A stretch of DNA of 64,000 nucleotides from Micromonospora tulbaghiae (GCF_900091605.1 NZ_FMCQ01000011.1:1-64000); one strand, 5' to 3'. Shown: positions 15,603 through 24,010, counted from the stretch's first letter. Made by a program: numbers and translations. The notes: generated by a model not told the origin, from the letters alone.

Positions 15603-16719
15603 TGCCCCGCCCCGGCGTGCTCGCGTCGACGTAGCGCAGCACCGCGCCGACCCCGTCGGTCAGCTCCGGCGCCTCCTCGGGCGCGAGCACCGTGAGGTCC
15701 GCGTCGGTGCCGATCAGCGCGCGCAGCAACGCCGCGTCGGCGCGTACCCGCTGCGGGTCGGCCACCGACATGCCGGCCAGCTGCGCCGGGTCGGTGGCGA
15801 TCTCGGTCGGCTCGGGGCCCACCCACAGCTCGCCGTCGGCCGACGGGTCGTCCACGATGAGCATGGTGTCGACCTGGTTGCGTTGCAACGCGGAGACCAC
15901 GGCGTCGAGTCCGGCGCCGACGTCCTCCTGGACGCCGAAGCGGTCCAGCGCGGCGGCGATCCGCCGGTCGGCGACCTCGGCGACGGTCTGCACCGTGATG
16001 TCGTCCATCAGCGTGTCGTCGGCGCCCACGTCACGTGCGCCGGCGTCGGTGCGCACCAGCACGTCCTGCCAGCGCGCGGGGAGCTGGGCGGCGATCATGC
16101 CGGTGGCACGGACGTCCCCGGCCACCACCACGACGTCCGCGCCGACCCGCTCGGCCAGGTCGGCGGTGGCCGCCGCGGCGTCACCGGCGTTCTGATGCCA
16201 CGCCTCCATGGCGGCGCGCTGGTAGCGGGACTGCGACCAGCCGCCCGGCTGCACCCGGCGCAGCTGGCGGCTCTGCCCGCCCTGCACCTGGGCCCGCCGG
16301 GGCACCCCGCCGGCGCTGACCGCCACGGCGTCCGCGCCGGTACGGTCGGCCAGTACCCGCACCCAGGCCACCTGCTCGCCGCGCTGGGCCACGAGCGGCA
16401 TGGTGTGCGGCAGCGCCGACCAGCTCGCCAGGTCGCGCAGCGGCGGCGCGGAGAGGTACTCGGTGAGCACCACGCGGCCCCGGCTGGCGAACACGGCGAT
16501 GCCGTAGTCGCCGGGCATCGGCTGGTGCCGGCGGACGACCTCCTCCACCGCCTCGACGGTGACCGGGTCGGCGCCCTGCCCCAGCAGATCGCCCTTGAGG
16601 GCCCGCCAGCGCAGGTCGACCTGCGCTCGCGCGTCCTGGGTGTCGCGGGAGGCGTCCATGTACACCGAGCACCACGGCCCGGGACGGTCGTAGAGCGGGC
16701 GCAGGAAGGACAGCTGCAT
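15595..16719 (-). CDS. Rv2629-like bacterial eRF1-type protein (baeRF family)
   Basis: A 374-residue protein resembling M. tuberculosis Rv2629 and the bacterial archaeo-eukaryotic release factor (baeRF, Vms1-like) group: LRPLYDRPGPWCSVYMDASRDT at the N-terminus, ADVVVVAGDVRATGMI in the central RNase-H-like domain (about 186-200) and a C-terminal L7Ae-like domain with NQVDTMLIVDD. Members are proposed to act on stalled ribosomes or peptidyl-tRNA, and Rv2629 belongs to the dormancy regulon. The lack of a GGQ or Gln-loop motif should be noted. It precedes, and overlaps by 8 bases, the TPP-enzyme gene. Confidence 0.8.
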   Translation of the reverse strand: MQLSFLRPLYDRPGPWCSVYMDASRDTQDARAQVDLRWRALKGDLLGQGADPVTVEAVEEVVRRHQPMPGDYGIAVFASRGRVVLTEYLSAPPLRDLASWSALPHTMPLVAQRGEQVAWVRVLADRTGADAVAVSAGGVPRRAQVQGGQSRQLRRVQPGGWSQSRYQRAAMEAWHQNAGDAAAATADLAERVGADVVVVAGDVRATGMIAAQLPARWQDVLVRTDAGARDVGADDTLMDDITVQTVAEVADRRIAAALDRFGVQEDVGAGLDAVVSALQRNQVDTMLIVDDPSADGELWVGPEPTEIATDPAQLAGMSVADPQRVRADAALLRALIGTDADLTVLAPEEAPELTDGVGAVLRYVDASTPGRGNG

Positions 16720-16749
16720 GCTCGACCCCTTTCCGGCTCGGCCGCACGC

Positions 16750-16775
16750 ATACCCGCGCCCCGGCGGAGTTCACC
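16750..16775 (-). promoter_or_regulatory. Candidate sigma-B-type promoter of the baeRF gene
   Basis: On the minus strand: GGTGA, 15 bases, GGGTAT. Transcription would begin near 16743, about 24 bases before the ATG. The -35 half is weaker than at other sites. Confidence 0.42.
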
Positions 16776-16870
16776 TGCCGGCTCCCCGGGCGTGACCACC
16801 GTTCATTCACGTCGTTCAACCCGAAGGGCCGATACCATCTGTGCACGGAACGGGACTCTCGGTGGTGAAC

Positions 16871-17410
16871 ATGGACACGGAGCTGTACACCCGACGCGTC
16901 GTCCGCCCGACGGAACGCGTCGTCACCGGGCGTCTGGTCCGGTTGATGGAGGGCTACGCCCGGGAGGTACGGGTCGGGCAGCCCGCGCTGGTCGCGGTGC
17001 TCACCGCCGCGGGGGTGGTGGGGCTGCTGCTGAAGGTGGTGCGCGCGTTGCTCAGCAGCGGCGGCGGCGGGGCGCGGCGCAGCTTCAAGGAGCTGAAGAA
17101 GGGGCCGGAGTTCCTGGTCACCCCGGTGCGGGTACGCGACGCCACCGGCCGGCTGGTCGAGGTCGAGCTGCACGGCCACCTGCCGCAGAGCGCGCTGCAC
17201 CCCGGCGACCACGTCCAGCTCACGCTGCGGGCGCAACGCGACGAGGACCTGCCGCCGCGGATCGAACGGATCGTCAACCTGACCACCGGCCAACTGCTGA
17301 CGCCGCGTACCGCCACGCTCTGGTCGCACCTGGGGCCGGCGCTGCTCCTGCAGGCGATGCTCGGCGCCGTGCTGCTGTTCGGCGTGGCCGCCTGCTCAGC
17401 GCTGACATAG
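16871..17410 (+). CDS. Small membrane protein of unknown function
   Basis: A 179-residue protein with one span near 39-60 (ALVAVLTAAGVVGLLLKVV) and a second at the C-terminus (LLLQAMLGAVLLFGVAACSA), joined by a soluble beta-rich segment containing FLVTPVRVRDATGRLVEVELHG, reminiscent of a small OB-like domain. I do not recognise the family. Start choice is uncertain: the ATG at 16871 is preferred, with GTG at 16841 giving ten more residues. It is divergent from the baeRF gene. Confidence 0.65.
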   Translation: MDTELYTRRVVRPTERVVTGRLVRLMEGYAREVRVGQPALVAVLTAAGVVGLLLKVVRALLSSGGGGARRSFKELKKGPEFLVTPVRVRDATGRLVEVELHGHLPQSALHPGDHVQLTLRAQRDEDLPPRIERIVNLTTGQLLTPRTATLWSHLGPALLLQAMLGAVLLFGVAACSALT

Positions 17411-17436
17411 GTTTCCCCGTCGCCGGTGGCGGGCAC
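17410..17436 (+). promoter_or_regulatory. Candidate sigma-B-type promoter of the dehalogenase-like gene
   Basis: GGTTT, 16 bases, GGGCAC, ending ten bases before the ATG at 17447. Its presence argues against the alternative GTG start at 17426, which would fall inside the promoter. Confidence 0.45.
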
Positions 17437-17446
17437 CGCTGCGGCC

Positions 17447-18337
17447 ATGTTCCCCGGCTTCACGCTCACCGAGATCGACGTCGGCGCGGTCCGCCTGCGC
17501 GTACGCCACGGCGGCTCCGGGCCGCCCGTGGTGCTGTTGCACGGGCACCCGCGTACCCATGCGACCTGGCACCGGGTGGCGCCGCGGCTGGCCGCGCGGC
17601 ACACGGTGATCTGCCCGGACCTGCGCGGCTACGGCGGCTCGTCGAAGCCGCCGAGCGACCCGGAGCACACGGTCTACTCCAAGCGGGCGATGGCCGCGGA
17701 CGTGGTGGGCCTGCTCGACGCGCTCGGGCACCGCCGGGCCGCGGTGATCGGTCACGACCGCGGCGCCTACGTGGCCATGCGGACCGCCCTGGACCACCCG
17801 GACCGGGTGAGCCGCCTCGGCGTGCTCGACGGGGTGCCGATCGGCGAGGCGCTGGCCCGCTGCGACGCCCGGTTCGCCGCCCGCTGGTGGCACTGGTTCT
17901 TCCTCGGTCAGCTCGCCAAGCCGGCCGAGCGGGTGATCAACGCCGATCCGGACGCCTGGTACGGCGGATCACCGGAGGAGATGGGCGAGCAGGCGTACGC
18001 CGACTACCGGCGCGCCATCGGTGATCCGGCGACTGTGCACGCCATGTGCGAGGACTACCGTGCCGGGCTCGGCCCGGACCGGGCGGCCGACGACGCGGAC
18101 CGGGCCGCCGGGCGCCGGATCGCCTGCCCGGTGCTGTTCGCCTGGTCCGAGCGCGACGACATGGTCGACCTCTACGGCGACCCGGCCGCCATCTGGCGCG
18201 ACTGGGCCGACGACGTGCGGACCGCGTCGATCCCGTCCGGGCACCACATGGCCGAGGAGGCGCCGCGGGAGCTGACCGACGTGCTGGCCGGCTTCCTCGC
18301 GGAGGAGGTCGCCGCGGTCAGCGACCCGCGGGGGTGA
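17447..18337 (+). CDS. Alpha/beta hydrolase, haloacid-dehalogenase-like (Asp nucleophile)
   Basis: A 296-residue alpha/beta hydrolase. The nucleophile elbow is GHDRG with Asp104, the arrangement of haloacetate dehalogenases and epoxide hydrolases rather than the Ser of esterases. HGHPRTHATWH at 32-42 provides the oxyanion region, and the C-terminal base is in SGHHMAEEAP near 266. In fluoroacetate dehalogenase two Arg (nucleophile+1 and +4) bind the carboxylate; here Arg105 is kept but the +4 position is Tyr108, so substrate may differ. The ATG at 17447 aligns with the family start (MFxGF). Confidence 0.83.
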   Translation: MFPGFTLTEIDVGAVRLRVRHGGSGPPVVLLHGHPRTHATWHRVAPRLAARHTVICPDLRGYGGSSKPPSDPEHTVYSKRAMAADVVGLLDALGHRRAAVIGHDRGAYVAMRTALDHPDRVSRLGVLDGVPIGEALARCDARFAARWWHWFFLGQLAKPAERVINADPDAWYGGSPEEMGEQAYADYRRAIGDPATVHAMCEDYRAGLGPDRAADDADRAAGRRIACPVLFAWSERDDMVDLYGDPAAIWRDWADDVRTASIPSGHHMAEEAPRELTDVLAGFLAEEVAAVSDPRG

Positions 18338-18659
18338 GCGGCTGCTCCACCGGAGCCGGCGCGTCGAGCAGGCCCCGGCGGCTCGCCCAGCGCTCGAACA
18401 GCACCGTGGCGAACGGGGGCACCGCGCTGGCCAGGGCCAGCCCGGTCTGCACGAGCGTCCAGCGGCGCCGTAGGGCCACCACGAGCGTCAGCACGCCGTA
18501 GACCACGAACAGCGCGCCGTGGATCGGGCCGAAGATCTTCACGCCGATCTCGTTGCCGGGCGGGCCGTACTTGACCGCCATGCCGGCCAGCAGCGCCGCC
18601 CACGAGCATCCCTCGGCGAACGCCGCCACCACGAACGCCCGGATCCACCCGTCGCGCAT
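18318..18659 (-). CDS. DUF3817 integral membrane protein
   Basis: A 113-residue protein with three predicted spans: AFVVAAFAEGCSWAALLAGM near 7-26, IHGALFVVYGVLTLVVAL near 43-62, and TGLALASAVPPFATVLFE near 71-90. The pattern FAEGCSW...KYG...GPIHG is typical of DUF3817, whose function is unknown. The ATG at 18659 has GGGAG nine bases upstream. Its 3' end overlaps that of the convergent hydrolase gene by 20 bases. Confidence 0.83.
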   Translation of the reverse strand: MRDGWIRAFVVAAFAEGCSWAALLAGMAVKYGPPGNEIGVKIFGPIHGALFVVYGVLTLVVALRRRWTLVQTGLALASAVPPFATVLFERWASRRGLLDAPAPVEQPLTPAGR

Positions 18660-18845
18660 CAGCCACTCCCCTTCGCCGTCGGCGGCCATGCTAGCCGCCC
18701 GGGCCGGGCCGCCCGGACGGAACCCGCTGCCCCGCGACGGGGATCACCGGGGCCGCCACGGGGTAGAGAAAAGGGCCTCCGGGCCTTTCCTGACCCGTCA
18801 CTCCGTGCGAGGTTGGGGAGAACCAACGGTGACAGGGTGGTGACC

Positions 18846-20324
18846 ATGGGCGAGGACGTCGGCGTGCGTACCTTCAGCCGGGAGGACCGGGCCCGCTATC
18901 GCGACAAGGTCCGGCGGTGCCTGGACGTGTTCGCCGAGATGCTGCGCGAGTCCCGGTTCGACGTGGAGCGGCCGATGACCGGCCTGGAGATCGAGCTGAA
19001 CCTGGTCGACGACGGTTTCGACCCGGCCATGCGCAACGCCGACGTGCTGGAGGCGATCGCCGACCCGGCGTTCCAGACGGAGCTGGGCCAGTTCAACGTG
19101 GAGATCAACGTCGAGCCGCGGCGGCTCGCCGGCACCGGCACCGCGGCGTTCGAGGAGCACGTCCGGGCCAGCCTGAACGCCGCTGAGGAGAAGGCCCGCA
19201 CGGTGGGCGCGCACATGGTGATGGTGGGGATCCTGCCGACGCTGCGCCCGGAGCACCTGACCGCCGAGACGCTGTCGGCGAACCCCCGGTACGCGCTGCT
19301 CAACGAGCAGATCTTCGCCGCCCGCGGCGAGGACCTGCCGATCGCGATCAGCGGAGTGGAGCGGCTGGCCACCACGGCCGACACGATCACGCCGGAGGCG
19401 GCGTGCACCAGCACCCAGTTCCACCTCCAGGTCAGCCCGGCGCAGTTTGCCGACTACTGGAACGCGGCCCAGGCCGTCGCCGGCGTCCAGGTGGCGGTCG
19501 GCGCGAACTCACCGCTGTTCTTCGGCCGGGAGCTGTGGCGCGAGACCCGGGTGCCGCTGTTCCAGCAGGCCACCGACACCCGGGCGGAGGAGATCAAGGC
19601 CCAGGGCGTACGCCCCCGGGTGTGGTTCGGCGAACGCTGGATCACCTCGGTGTTCGACCTGTTCGAGGAGAACGTGCGCTACTTTCCGGCGCTGCTGCCG
19701 GTCTGCGACCCGGAGGACCCGGCGGCGACGCTGCACAGCGGCGGAGTGCCGAAGCTGGCCGAGCTGCGCCTGCACAACGGCACCGTCTACCGGTGGAACC
19801 GGCCGGTCTACGACGTGCTCAAGGGCCGGCCGCACCTGCGGGTGGAGAACCGGGTGCTGCCGGCCGGGCCGACGGTGCTGGACACGGTCGCCAACGGCGC
19901 GTTCTACTTCGGCCTGGTGCGGGCGCTCGCCGAGTCCGACCGCCCGCTGTGGTCGCAGATGTCGTTCAGCGCGGCCGAGGAGAACTTCAACGCCTGCGCC
20001 CGGCACGGCATCGACGCCCAGGTGTACTGGCCCGGGCTCGGTTACCTGCCGGTGACCGAGCTGGTGCTGCGCCGGCTGCTGCCGATGGCCCACCACGGAC
20101 TGGACCGGTGGGGCCTGGACCCGGCGGAACGGGACCGGCTGCTCGGCATCGTCGAGCAGCGCTGCCTGACCGGCCGCAACGGCGCGACCTGGCAGGTGGA
20201 GACGCTGCACCGGCTGGAGTCGGCCGACCACATGGACCGGCCGGCGGCGCTGCGCGAGGTGGTCCGCCACTACGTCGACCTGATGCACAGCAACCGGCCC
20301 GTGCACGAGTGGCCGATCCCCTGA
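18846..20324 (+). CDS. Glutamate-cysteine ligase family protein (GCS2 type)
   Basis: A 492-residue protein of the GCS2 carboxylate-amine ligase family. Early motif GLEIELNLVDD (about 39-49) and the metal/ATP-binding FNVEINVEPRRLAG near 81-94 are characteristic, as are CTSTQFHLQVSPAQFADYWN and VENRVLPAGPTVLDT. Family members form gamma-glutamyl amide bonds; actinobacterial homologues include EgtA of ergothioneine synthesis. Which amine is used is not evident and no egt genes are adjacent. A weak stress-type promoter (GGAT, 16 bases, GGGTAG at 18741-18766) lies upstream, followed by a small hairpin at about 18769-18790. Confidence 0.82.
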   Translation: MGEDVGVRTFSREDRARYRDKVRRCLDVFAEMLRESRFDVERPMTGLEIELNLVDDGFDPAMRNADVLEAIADPAFQTELGQFNVEINVEPRRLAGTGTAAFEEHVRASLNAAEEKARTVGAHMVMVGILPTLRPEHLTAETLSANPRYALLNEQIFAARGEDLPIAISGVERLATTADTITPEAACTSTQFHLQVSPAQFADYWNAAQAVAGVQVAVGANSPLFFGRELWRETRVPLFQQATDTRAEEIKAQGVRPRVWFGERWITSVFDLFEENVRYFPALLPVCDPEDPAATLHSGGVPKLAELRLHNGTVYRWNRPVYDVLKGRPHLRVENRVLPAGPTVLDTVANGAFYFGLVRALAESDRPLWSQMSFSAAEENFNACARHGIDAQVYWPGLGYLPVTELVLRRLLPMAHHGLDRWGLDPAERDRLLGIVEQRCLTGRNGATWQVETLHRLESADHMDRPAALREVVRHYVDLMHSNRPVHEWPIP

Positions 20325-20337
20325 GCCGGGCCTCCCG

Positions 20338-21264
20338 TCAGCGCAACGCGGTCACTGTCGCCCGCGCTGCCTGGGCGACCAGGGCGTCGTCGGGCTCCGC
20401 GTCGCGGCTGTCGCGACTGGTCATGACCGCCAGCACGATCGGCGCCCGGTCCGGCGGCCACACCACGGCGATGTCGTTACGGGTGCCGTACCCGCCGGTG
20501 CCGGACTTGTCAGCCACCTGCCAGCCGGCCGGCACGCCGGCCCGGACCAGCCCGCTCCCGGTGGTGCTGGCCCGCATCCAGCCCAGCAGCAGGTCGCGGT
20601 CCGCGGGCGGCAGGGCCTCACCCAGCGCGTACGCCCGCAGCGAGCCGGCCATCGCGCGGGGCGTGCTGGTGTCGCGCTCGTCGCCGGGCGTGGCCGCGTT
20701 GAGCTCCGGTTCGGCACGGGCGGGCCGGGTGACCCGGTCGCCGGCCTCCCGGAGCGCCCGCTCGAAGCCGGCCGGGCCGCCGAGCGCGTCGAACAGCAGG
20801 TTGCCGGCGGTGTTGTCGCTGTACCGCACCGCCGCCTCGGCGGCGTCCCGCAGCGTCATCCCGGTCTCCACGTGCCGTTCGGTCACCGGGGAGTGCGCCA
20901 CCAGGTCCACGCGCCGGTAGCGGACCACCCGGTCCCGCTCGGCGTCGGACGTGGCGGCCAGCATCGCGCCGGCCGCGAGCGCCTTGCACGTCGAGGCGTA
21001 CGCGAACCGCTCGTCGGCGCGGTGTGCGAGGGTGCGGCCGGTGCCGGTGTCGACGGCGAAGACGCCGATCCGGGCACCGGAACGCCGCTCCAGGGCGGCC
21101 AGTTCCGCAGGCGGGGGCACCGACTCGGCGCTCGGTGTGGCGTTCGGCGTGGATGCGGCCGGGGCGCTGGTGGGCGGTGCGGCTTCGGGCCGGTCCGTCG
21201 TGCAGCCGGCCACCAGAGCCGTTGCCGTGAGCATCGCCGCCGCGAACACCTGCCGTCGGATCAT
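20338..21264 (-). CDS. Class A beta-lactamase, lipoprotein
   Basis: A 308-residue precursor. The signal sequence ends in a lipobox LVAGC (Cys21), then a Ser/Pro/Ala-rich linker to about residue 53. Catalytic elements are all present: SxxK as S91-T-C-K94, SDN at 149-151, omega-loop EPELN with Glu185 and Asn189, and KSG at 253-255 (DKSGTGGYG). These are class A serine beta-lactamase residues, so it should hydrolyse penicillins and possibly cephalosporins outside the membrane. The ATG at 21264 has GGGGGAGG at ideal distance. No regulator is adjacent. The stop lies 13 bases from the convergent ligase gene. Confidence 0.93.
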   Translation of the reverse strand: MIRRQVFAAAMLTATALVAGCTTDRPEAAPPTSAPAASTPNATPSAESVPPPAELAALERRSGARIGVFAVDTGTGRTLAHRADERFAYASTCKALAAGAMLAATSDAERDRVVRYRRVDLVAHSPVTERHVETGMTLRDAAEAAVRYSDNTAGNLLFDALGGPAGFERALREAGDRVTRPARAEPELNAATPGDERDTSTPRAMAGSLRAYALGEALPPADRDLLLGWMRASTTGSGLVRAGVPAGWQVADKSGTGGYGTRNDIAVVWPPDRAPIVLAVMTSRDSRDAEPDDALVAQAARATVTALR

Positions 21265-21448
21265 CCGTTTCCTCCCCCGTCGTCCTGACCACGCCGCTCT
21301 CGGATCATTGTCGCCGATCCCGGTCGGGCCACCGGGCCTGCCGCCTCGGCCGGCCCGGTGGCCCGCAGCCTTTGGCCGGCCCTGCCGCTCGCTGCCTCGA
21401 CCGGCTCGCATCCTCGGCCGGCGATGGCCCGTCGGCCGACGGGGCAGG

Positions 21449-22057
21449 TCAGCCCGCGACGGCGGAGAACGCGACCGCGCCCGCCGCGGCCAGCGGCAGC
21501 GCCACCGCGGCGGCCAGCAGCCGTACCCGGGCGGACCGGCCGATCAGCACCACCAGCAGCACGGCGAGCCCGAGGTCGATGGCCACGTTCCACCAGGCGC
21601 CGGGATAGCCGGACCGCGACTTCAGCGCGAACCGCAGCGCCTCCTCGACGAACACGGCCACCGGAAGCGCGGTCCCCACGACGCGCCGCCATCCCTCGGT
21701 CCGCGCCCAGATGCCGGCGACGCCGAACACCACGCCCGCCACCACGCCGAACGCCATCCAGACGATCGAGGTGAGCGCCCAGATCACGGCGAGGTCGTCG
21801 CCCTGGAGCAGCGTCGCCGCCAGGTAGTAGCTGGGCACGGCGACGATCAGCAGGACGCTGGCGGCCACGGCGGCGCGCACCGCGCCCGTCCGGATCCACC
21901 AGCCCAGCGCGAACGCGGCGACCGCCCAGGTGGCGGTGGAGTTGCCGAGTTCGGCGAACGGGAACGGCACCCACTTGATCCAGACGAAGTCCAGGAAGCC
22001 GAGCAGGAAGCCGGCGACGGGGACGACGAGGGCGACGGCGCGACGCGTGGGTGGCAT
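21449..22057 (-). CDS. Multi-pass membrane protein of unknown function
   Basis: A 202-residue protein with about six hydrophobic spans, starting AVALVVPVAGFLLGFLDFVW and including AVAAFALGWWI, VLLIVAVPSYYLAATLL and ALTSIVWMAFGVVAGVVFGVAG. It may belong to the DUF6518-type actinobacterial membrane proteins, but I am not certain. It starts 49 bases after the HTH gene on the same strand. It seems to have its own leaderless promoter overlapped by a palindrome related to the HTH operator. Bases 21265-21448 upstream of beta-lactamase hold nothing obvious. Confidence 0.78.
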   Translation of the reverse strand: MPPTRRAVALVVPVAGFLLGFLDFVWIKWVPFPFAELGNSTATWAVAAFALGWWIRTGAVRAAVAASVLLIVAVPSYYLAATLLQGDDLAVIWALTSIVWMAFGVVAGVVFGVAGIWARTEGWRRVVGTALPVAVFVEEALRFALKSRSGYPGAWWNVAIDLGLAVLLVVLIGRSARVRLLAAAVALPLAAAGAVAFSAVAG

Positions 22058-22064
22058 GCGTCGG

Positions 22065-22083
22065 AGCTTACATACTCGGTATG
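22065..22083 (-). promoter_or_regulatory. Palindromic operator and leaderless -10 of the membrane-protein gene
   Basis: CATACTCGGTATG (22071-22083) is a perfect 5-base-arm palindrome. Next to it, on the minus strand, TAAGCT (22065-22070) fits the TANNNT -10 and lies seven bases before the ATG at 22057, the layout of an actinobacterial leaderless promoter. The half-site CGGTAT recurs in the HTH promoter at 22404-22435. Confidence 0.5.
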
Positions 22084-22106
22084 CTCTCCTCGCCGACAGG
22101 GCGGCC

Positions 22107-22397
22107 CTACGAGGCCAGGCGCCGCTCGGACGGCGCGAGACGCACCGCCGCCTCGGATCGGTTGATCTCCGACCACACCTCGTCGAGGGAGAGGCCGAGG
22201 ACGTCGGCGATGGCCGCGATGGTGGGGAACGCCGGCGTGGCGACCCGGCCGGACTCGATCTTCCGGAGCGTCTCCGGGGAGACGCCCGCGTCGAGCGCGG
22301 TGAGCAGCATCGAACGCTCACCCCGGGCACGCCGCAGGAGCGCGCCGAGGCGCTGCCCGCGCTCGACCTCGGCGGGGGTGAGGGGCAACCGGACCAT
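22107..22397 (-). CDS. XRE-type HTH transcriptional regulator
   Basis: A 96-residue protein consisting of essentially one Cro/C1-type helix-turn-helix domain: RGERSMLLTALDAGVSPETLRKIESGR at about 25-51, followed by TPAFPTIAAIADVLGLSLDEVW. The recognition helix is SPETLRKIE. It probably represses its own promoter and the flanking genes, because closely similar sequences overlap three promoters here. A TAGAAT -10 lies six bases before the ATG, so its mRNA is likely leaderless. Confidence 0.88.
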   Translation of the reverse strand: MVRLPLTPAEVERGQRLGALLRRARGERSMLLTALDAGVSPETLRKIESGRVATPAFPTIAAIADVLGLSLDEVWSEINRSEAAVRLAPSERRLAS

Positions 22398-22403
22398 GCC
22401 AGG

Positions 22404-22435
22404 ATTCTAATACCGGGATAACATGACCGGGATAC
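22404..22435. promoter_or_regulatory. HTH-gene promoter with two operator-like repeats
   Basis: The minus-strand -10 TAGAAT (22404-22409) directs the HTH gene. It is flanked by ATACCGGGATA (22410-22420) and GACCGGGATAC (22425-22435), two copies of ACCGGGATA 14 bases apart. A plus-strand TAACAT at 22419-22424 could serve the divergent aminopeptidase gene. The repeats resemble the palindrome at 22071-22083. Confidence 0.5.
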
Positions 22436-22463
22436 TTATTGGTTCCGCGAGAAAGGCGCCCGC

Positions 22464-23237
22464 ATGATCGAGATCCTGAGCCCCACGGACGTACGGCGGG
22501 CGCGGGACACCGGCGCCCTGGTCGCCCACATCCTGCGGACGCTGCGCAGCAGCACCACTGTCGGCACCAACCTGCTCGACATCGACAGGCAGGCGCAGCG
22601 CATGATCGTCGAGGCCGGGGCGCAATCCTGCTACGTCGACTACGAGCCGTCGTTCGGGCGCGGGCCGTTCGGCCACTACATCTGCACCTCGGTCAACGAC
22701 GCGGTGCTGCACGGGCTGCCGCACGACTACGCGCTCGCCGACGGCGACCTGCTGAGCCTCGACCTGGCCGTCTCGCTGGGCGGGGTGGTGGCCGACTCCG
22801 CGATCAGCTTCCTCGTCGGCGACGCCCGGCCCGCGGAGAGCGTCGCGCTCATCGACGCGACCGAACGGGCGTTGCGCGCCGGAATCGCGGCAGCCCGTCC
22901 CGGCGCCCGCGTCGGCGACCTCTCGCACGCCATCGGCTCGGTCCTCACCGAAGCCGGATACTCGGTGAACACCGAGTTCGGCGGCCACGGCGTCGGGTCG
23001 ACGATGCACCAGGACCCGCACGTGTCGAACACCGGGCGACCCGGGCGCGGCTACACGCTGCGTCCCGGACTGCTTCTGGCGCTGGAGCCGTGGGTCATGG
23101 CGGACACCGCCACGTTGGTCACCGACGCCGACGGGTGGACGCTGCGCAGCGCGACCGGCTGCCGCACCGCGCACAGCGAGCACACCATCGCCATCACCGA
23201 CGACGGCGCGGAGATCCTGACGCTGCCGAAGCCGTGA
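22464..23237 (+). CDS. Type I methionine aminopeptidase-like M24 peptidase
   Basis: A 257-residue pita-bread peptidase that removes N-terminal Met. All five metal ligands are recognisable: Asp100 (LSLDLAVSL), Asp111 (VADSAISF), His175 (GGHGVGSTMH), Glu208 (LALEPW) and Glu239 (SEHT); substrate His84 is in VLHGLP. Length matches the type I family. It is probably an accessory copy because it is isolated from the ribosomal-protein/secY neighbourhood where the housekeeping gene usually lies. The ATG has GAGAAAGG upstream. It is divergent from the HTH regulator and may be under its control. Confidence 0.92.
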   Translation: MIEILSPTDVRRARDTGALVAHILRTLRSSTTVGTNLLDIDRQAQRMIVEAGAQSCYVDYEPSFGRGPFGHYICTSVNDAVLHGLPHDYALADGDLLSLDLAVSLGGVVADSAISFLVGDARPAESVALIDATERALRAGIAAARPGARVGDLSHAIGSVLTEAGYSVNTEFGGHGVGSTMHQDPHVSNTGRPGRGYTLRPGLLLALEPWVMADTATLVTDADGWTLRSATGCRTAHSEHTIAITDDGAEILTLPKP

Positions 23238-23291
23238 ACGTCGCTGCGGCAGGCGTCCGCAGCTCTCCCGCGTTCCCGCCGCCCGGCGTCC

Positions 23292-23939
23292 TCAGGCGGC
23301 CGTGCAGCGCTCCCGCAGCGTCTGCACGCCGGGCCCGGTGAGGTCGTCGCAGTAGGCGGCCCGCCCGGCCATCGCCATCATCAGCGCGACAGTGGTGCCG
23401 CTGACCAGCGGGCCGGCGCCGGCGGTGAACGGCCCGTCGGTGGCCTCCACCCGCAGGCCGTTGATCGCGCTGCGCCCGGCCACCGTGAAGTCCCGCCCCG
23501 CGAAGAACCGGGCGACAGGCGTGACGGCCTCGACCGACGGCGTCCGTGTCAGGCCGAGTGGACGCCGGATGTCCTGGGCGTGCACGACCACCTCACCGAG
23601 CCACGCCTCGGTCGGCCCGAACGTCGACGTGGTGCTGCCGATGATCCGGCGGAACCGGTCGAGCGTCTCCCCCGGGTCGGCGCCCCGGTGCTCGGCCAGC
23701 CGGCGGTCGTTGTGCAGGTCGAAGTCGAACCGGGCGCCGAGCACGCTGGCGACCCAGCGGGCGCGGCCGACGCTCGCCGCCGCCGTCATGTGCGCGAGCG
23801 TCTCCTCCACCGTCCACCGGCCGCACAGCGAGCGCCGCGCCCACTGCGCCGCGTCGAGTCCGGCGAGATCGTCGGCGAGGGCGGCGCGTTCGGCGTGCGC
23901 GAGCCCCCACAGCTCGCGGCGGGTCAGCGTGTCGGACAT
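23292..23939 (-). CDS. Mycothiol-dependent maleylpyruvate isomerase-family protein
   Basis: A 215-residue DinB-like protein. The N-terminal four-helix bundle has the metal-binding His in ETLAHMTAAA near 46-55 and the second site in EVVVHAQDIRRPLG near 116-129. This pattern belongs to the MDMPI family of mycothiol-dependent or mycothiol-S-transferase-like actinobacterial enzymes. The C-terminal part is the usual small alpha/beta MDMPI domain. Reaction not predictable. ATG preceded by GGAGGTTCC. Confidence 0.85.
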   Translation of the reverse strand: MSDTLTRRELWGLAHAERAALADDLAGLDAAQWARRSLCGRWTVEETLAHMTAAASVGRARWVASVLGARFDFDLHNDRRLAEHRGADPGETLDRFRRIIGSTTSTFGPTEAWLGEVVVHAQDIRRPLGLTRTPSVEAVTPVARFFAGRDFTVAGRSAINGLRVEATDGPFTAGAGPLVSGTTVALMMAMAGRAAYCDDLTGPGVQTLRERCTAA

Positions 23940-24010
23940 GGAACCTCCAGAGTCGTGCCGTCAGAGGTTGGACCGCCCCCTCTCGACGAACTCACCGCTC
24001 CCCGCCCCGT

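Noticed and set aside
17426..17446. GTG start giving seven more residues to the dehalogenase-like protein
   Set aside because: It falls inside the candidate promoter, and the family N-terminus aligns to the ATG at 17447.
18769..18790. AAAGGGCC...GGGCCTTT hairpin upstream of the GCS2 ligase gene
   Set aside because: Seven of eight pairs only and positioned in a leader; not convincing as terminator or riboswitch.
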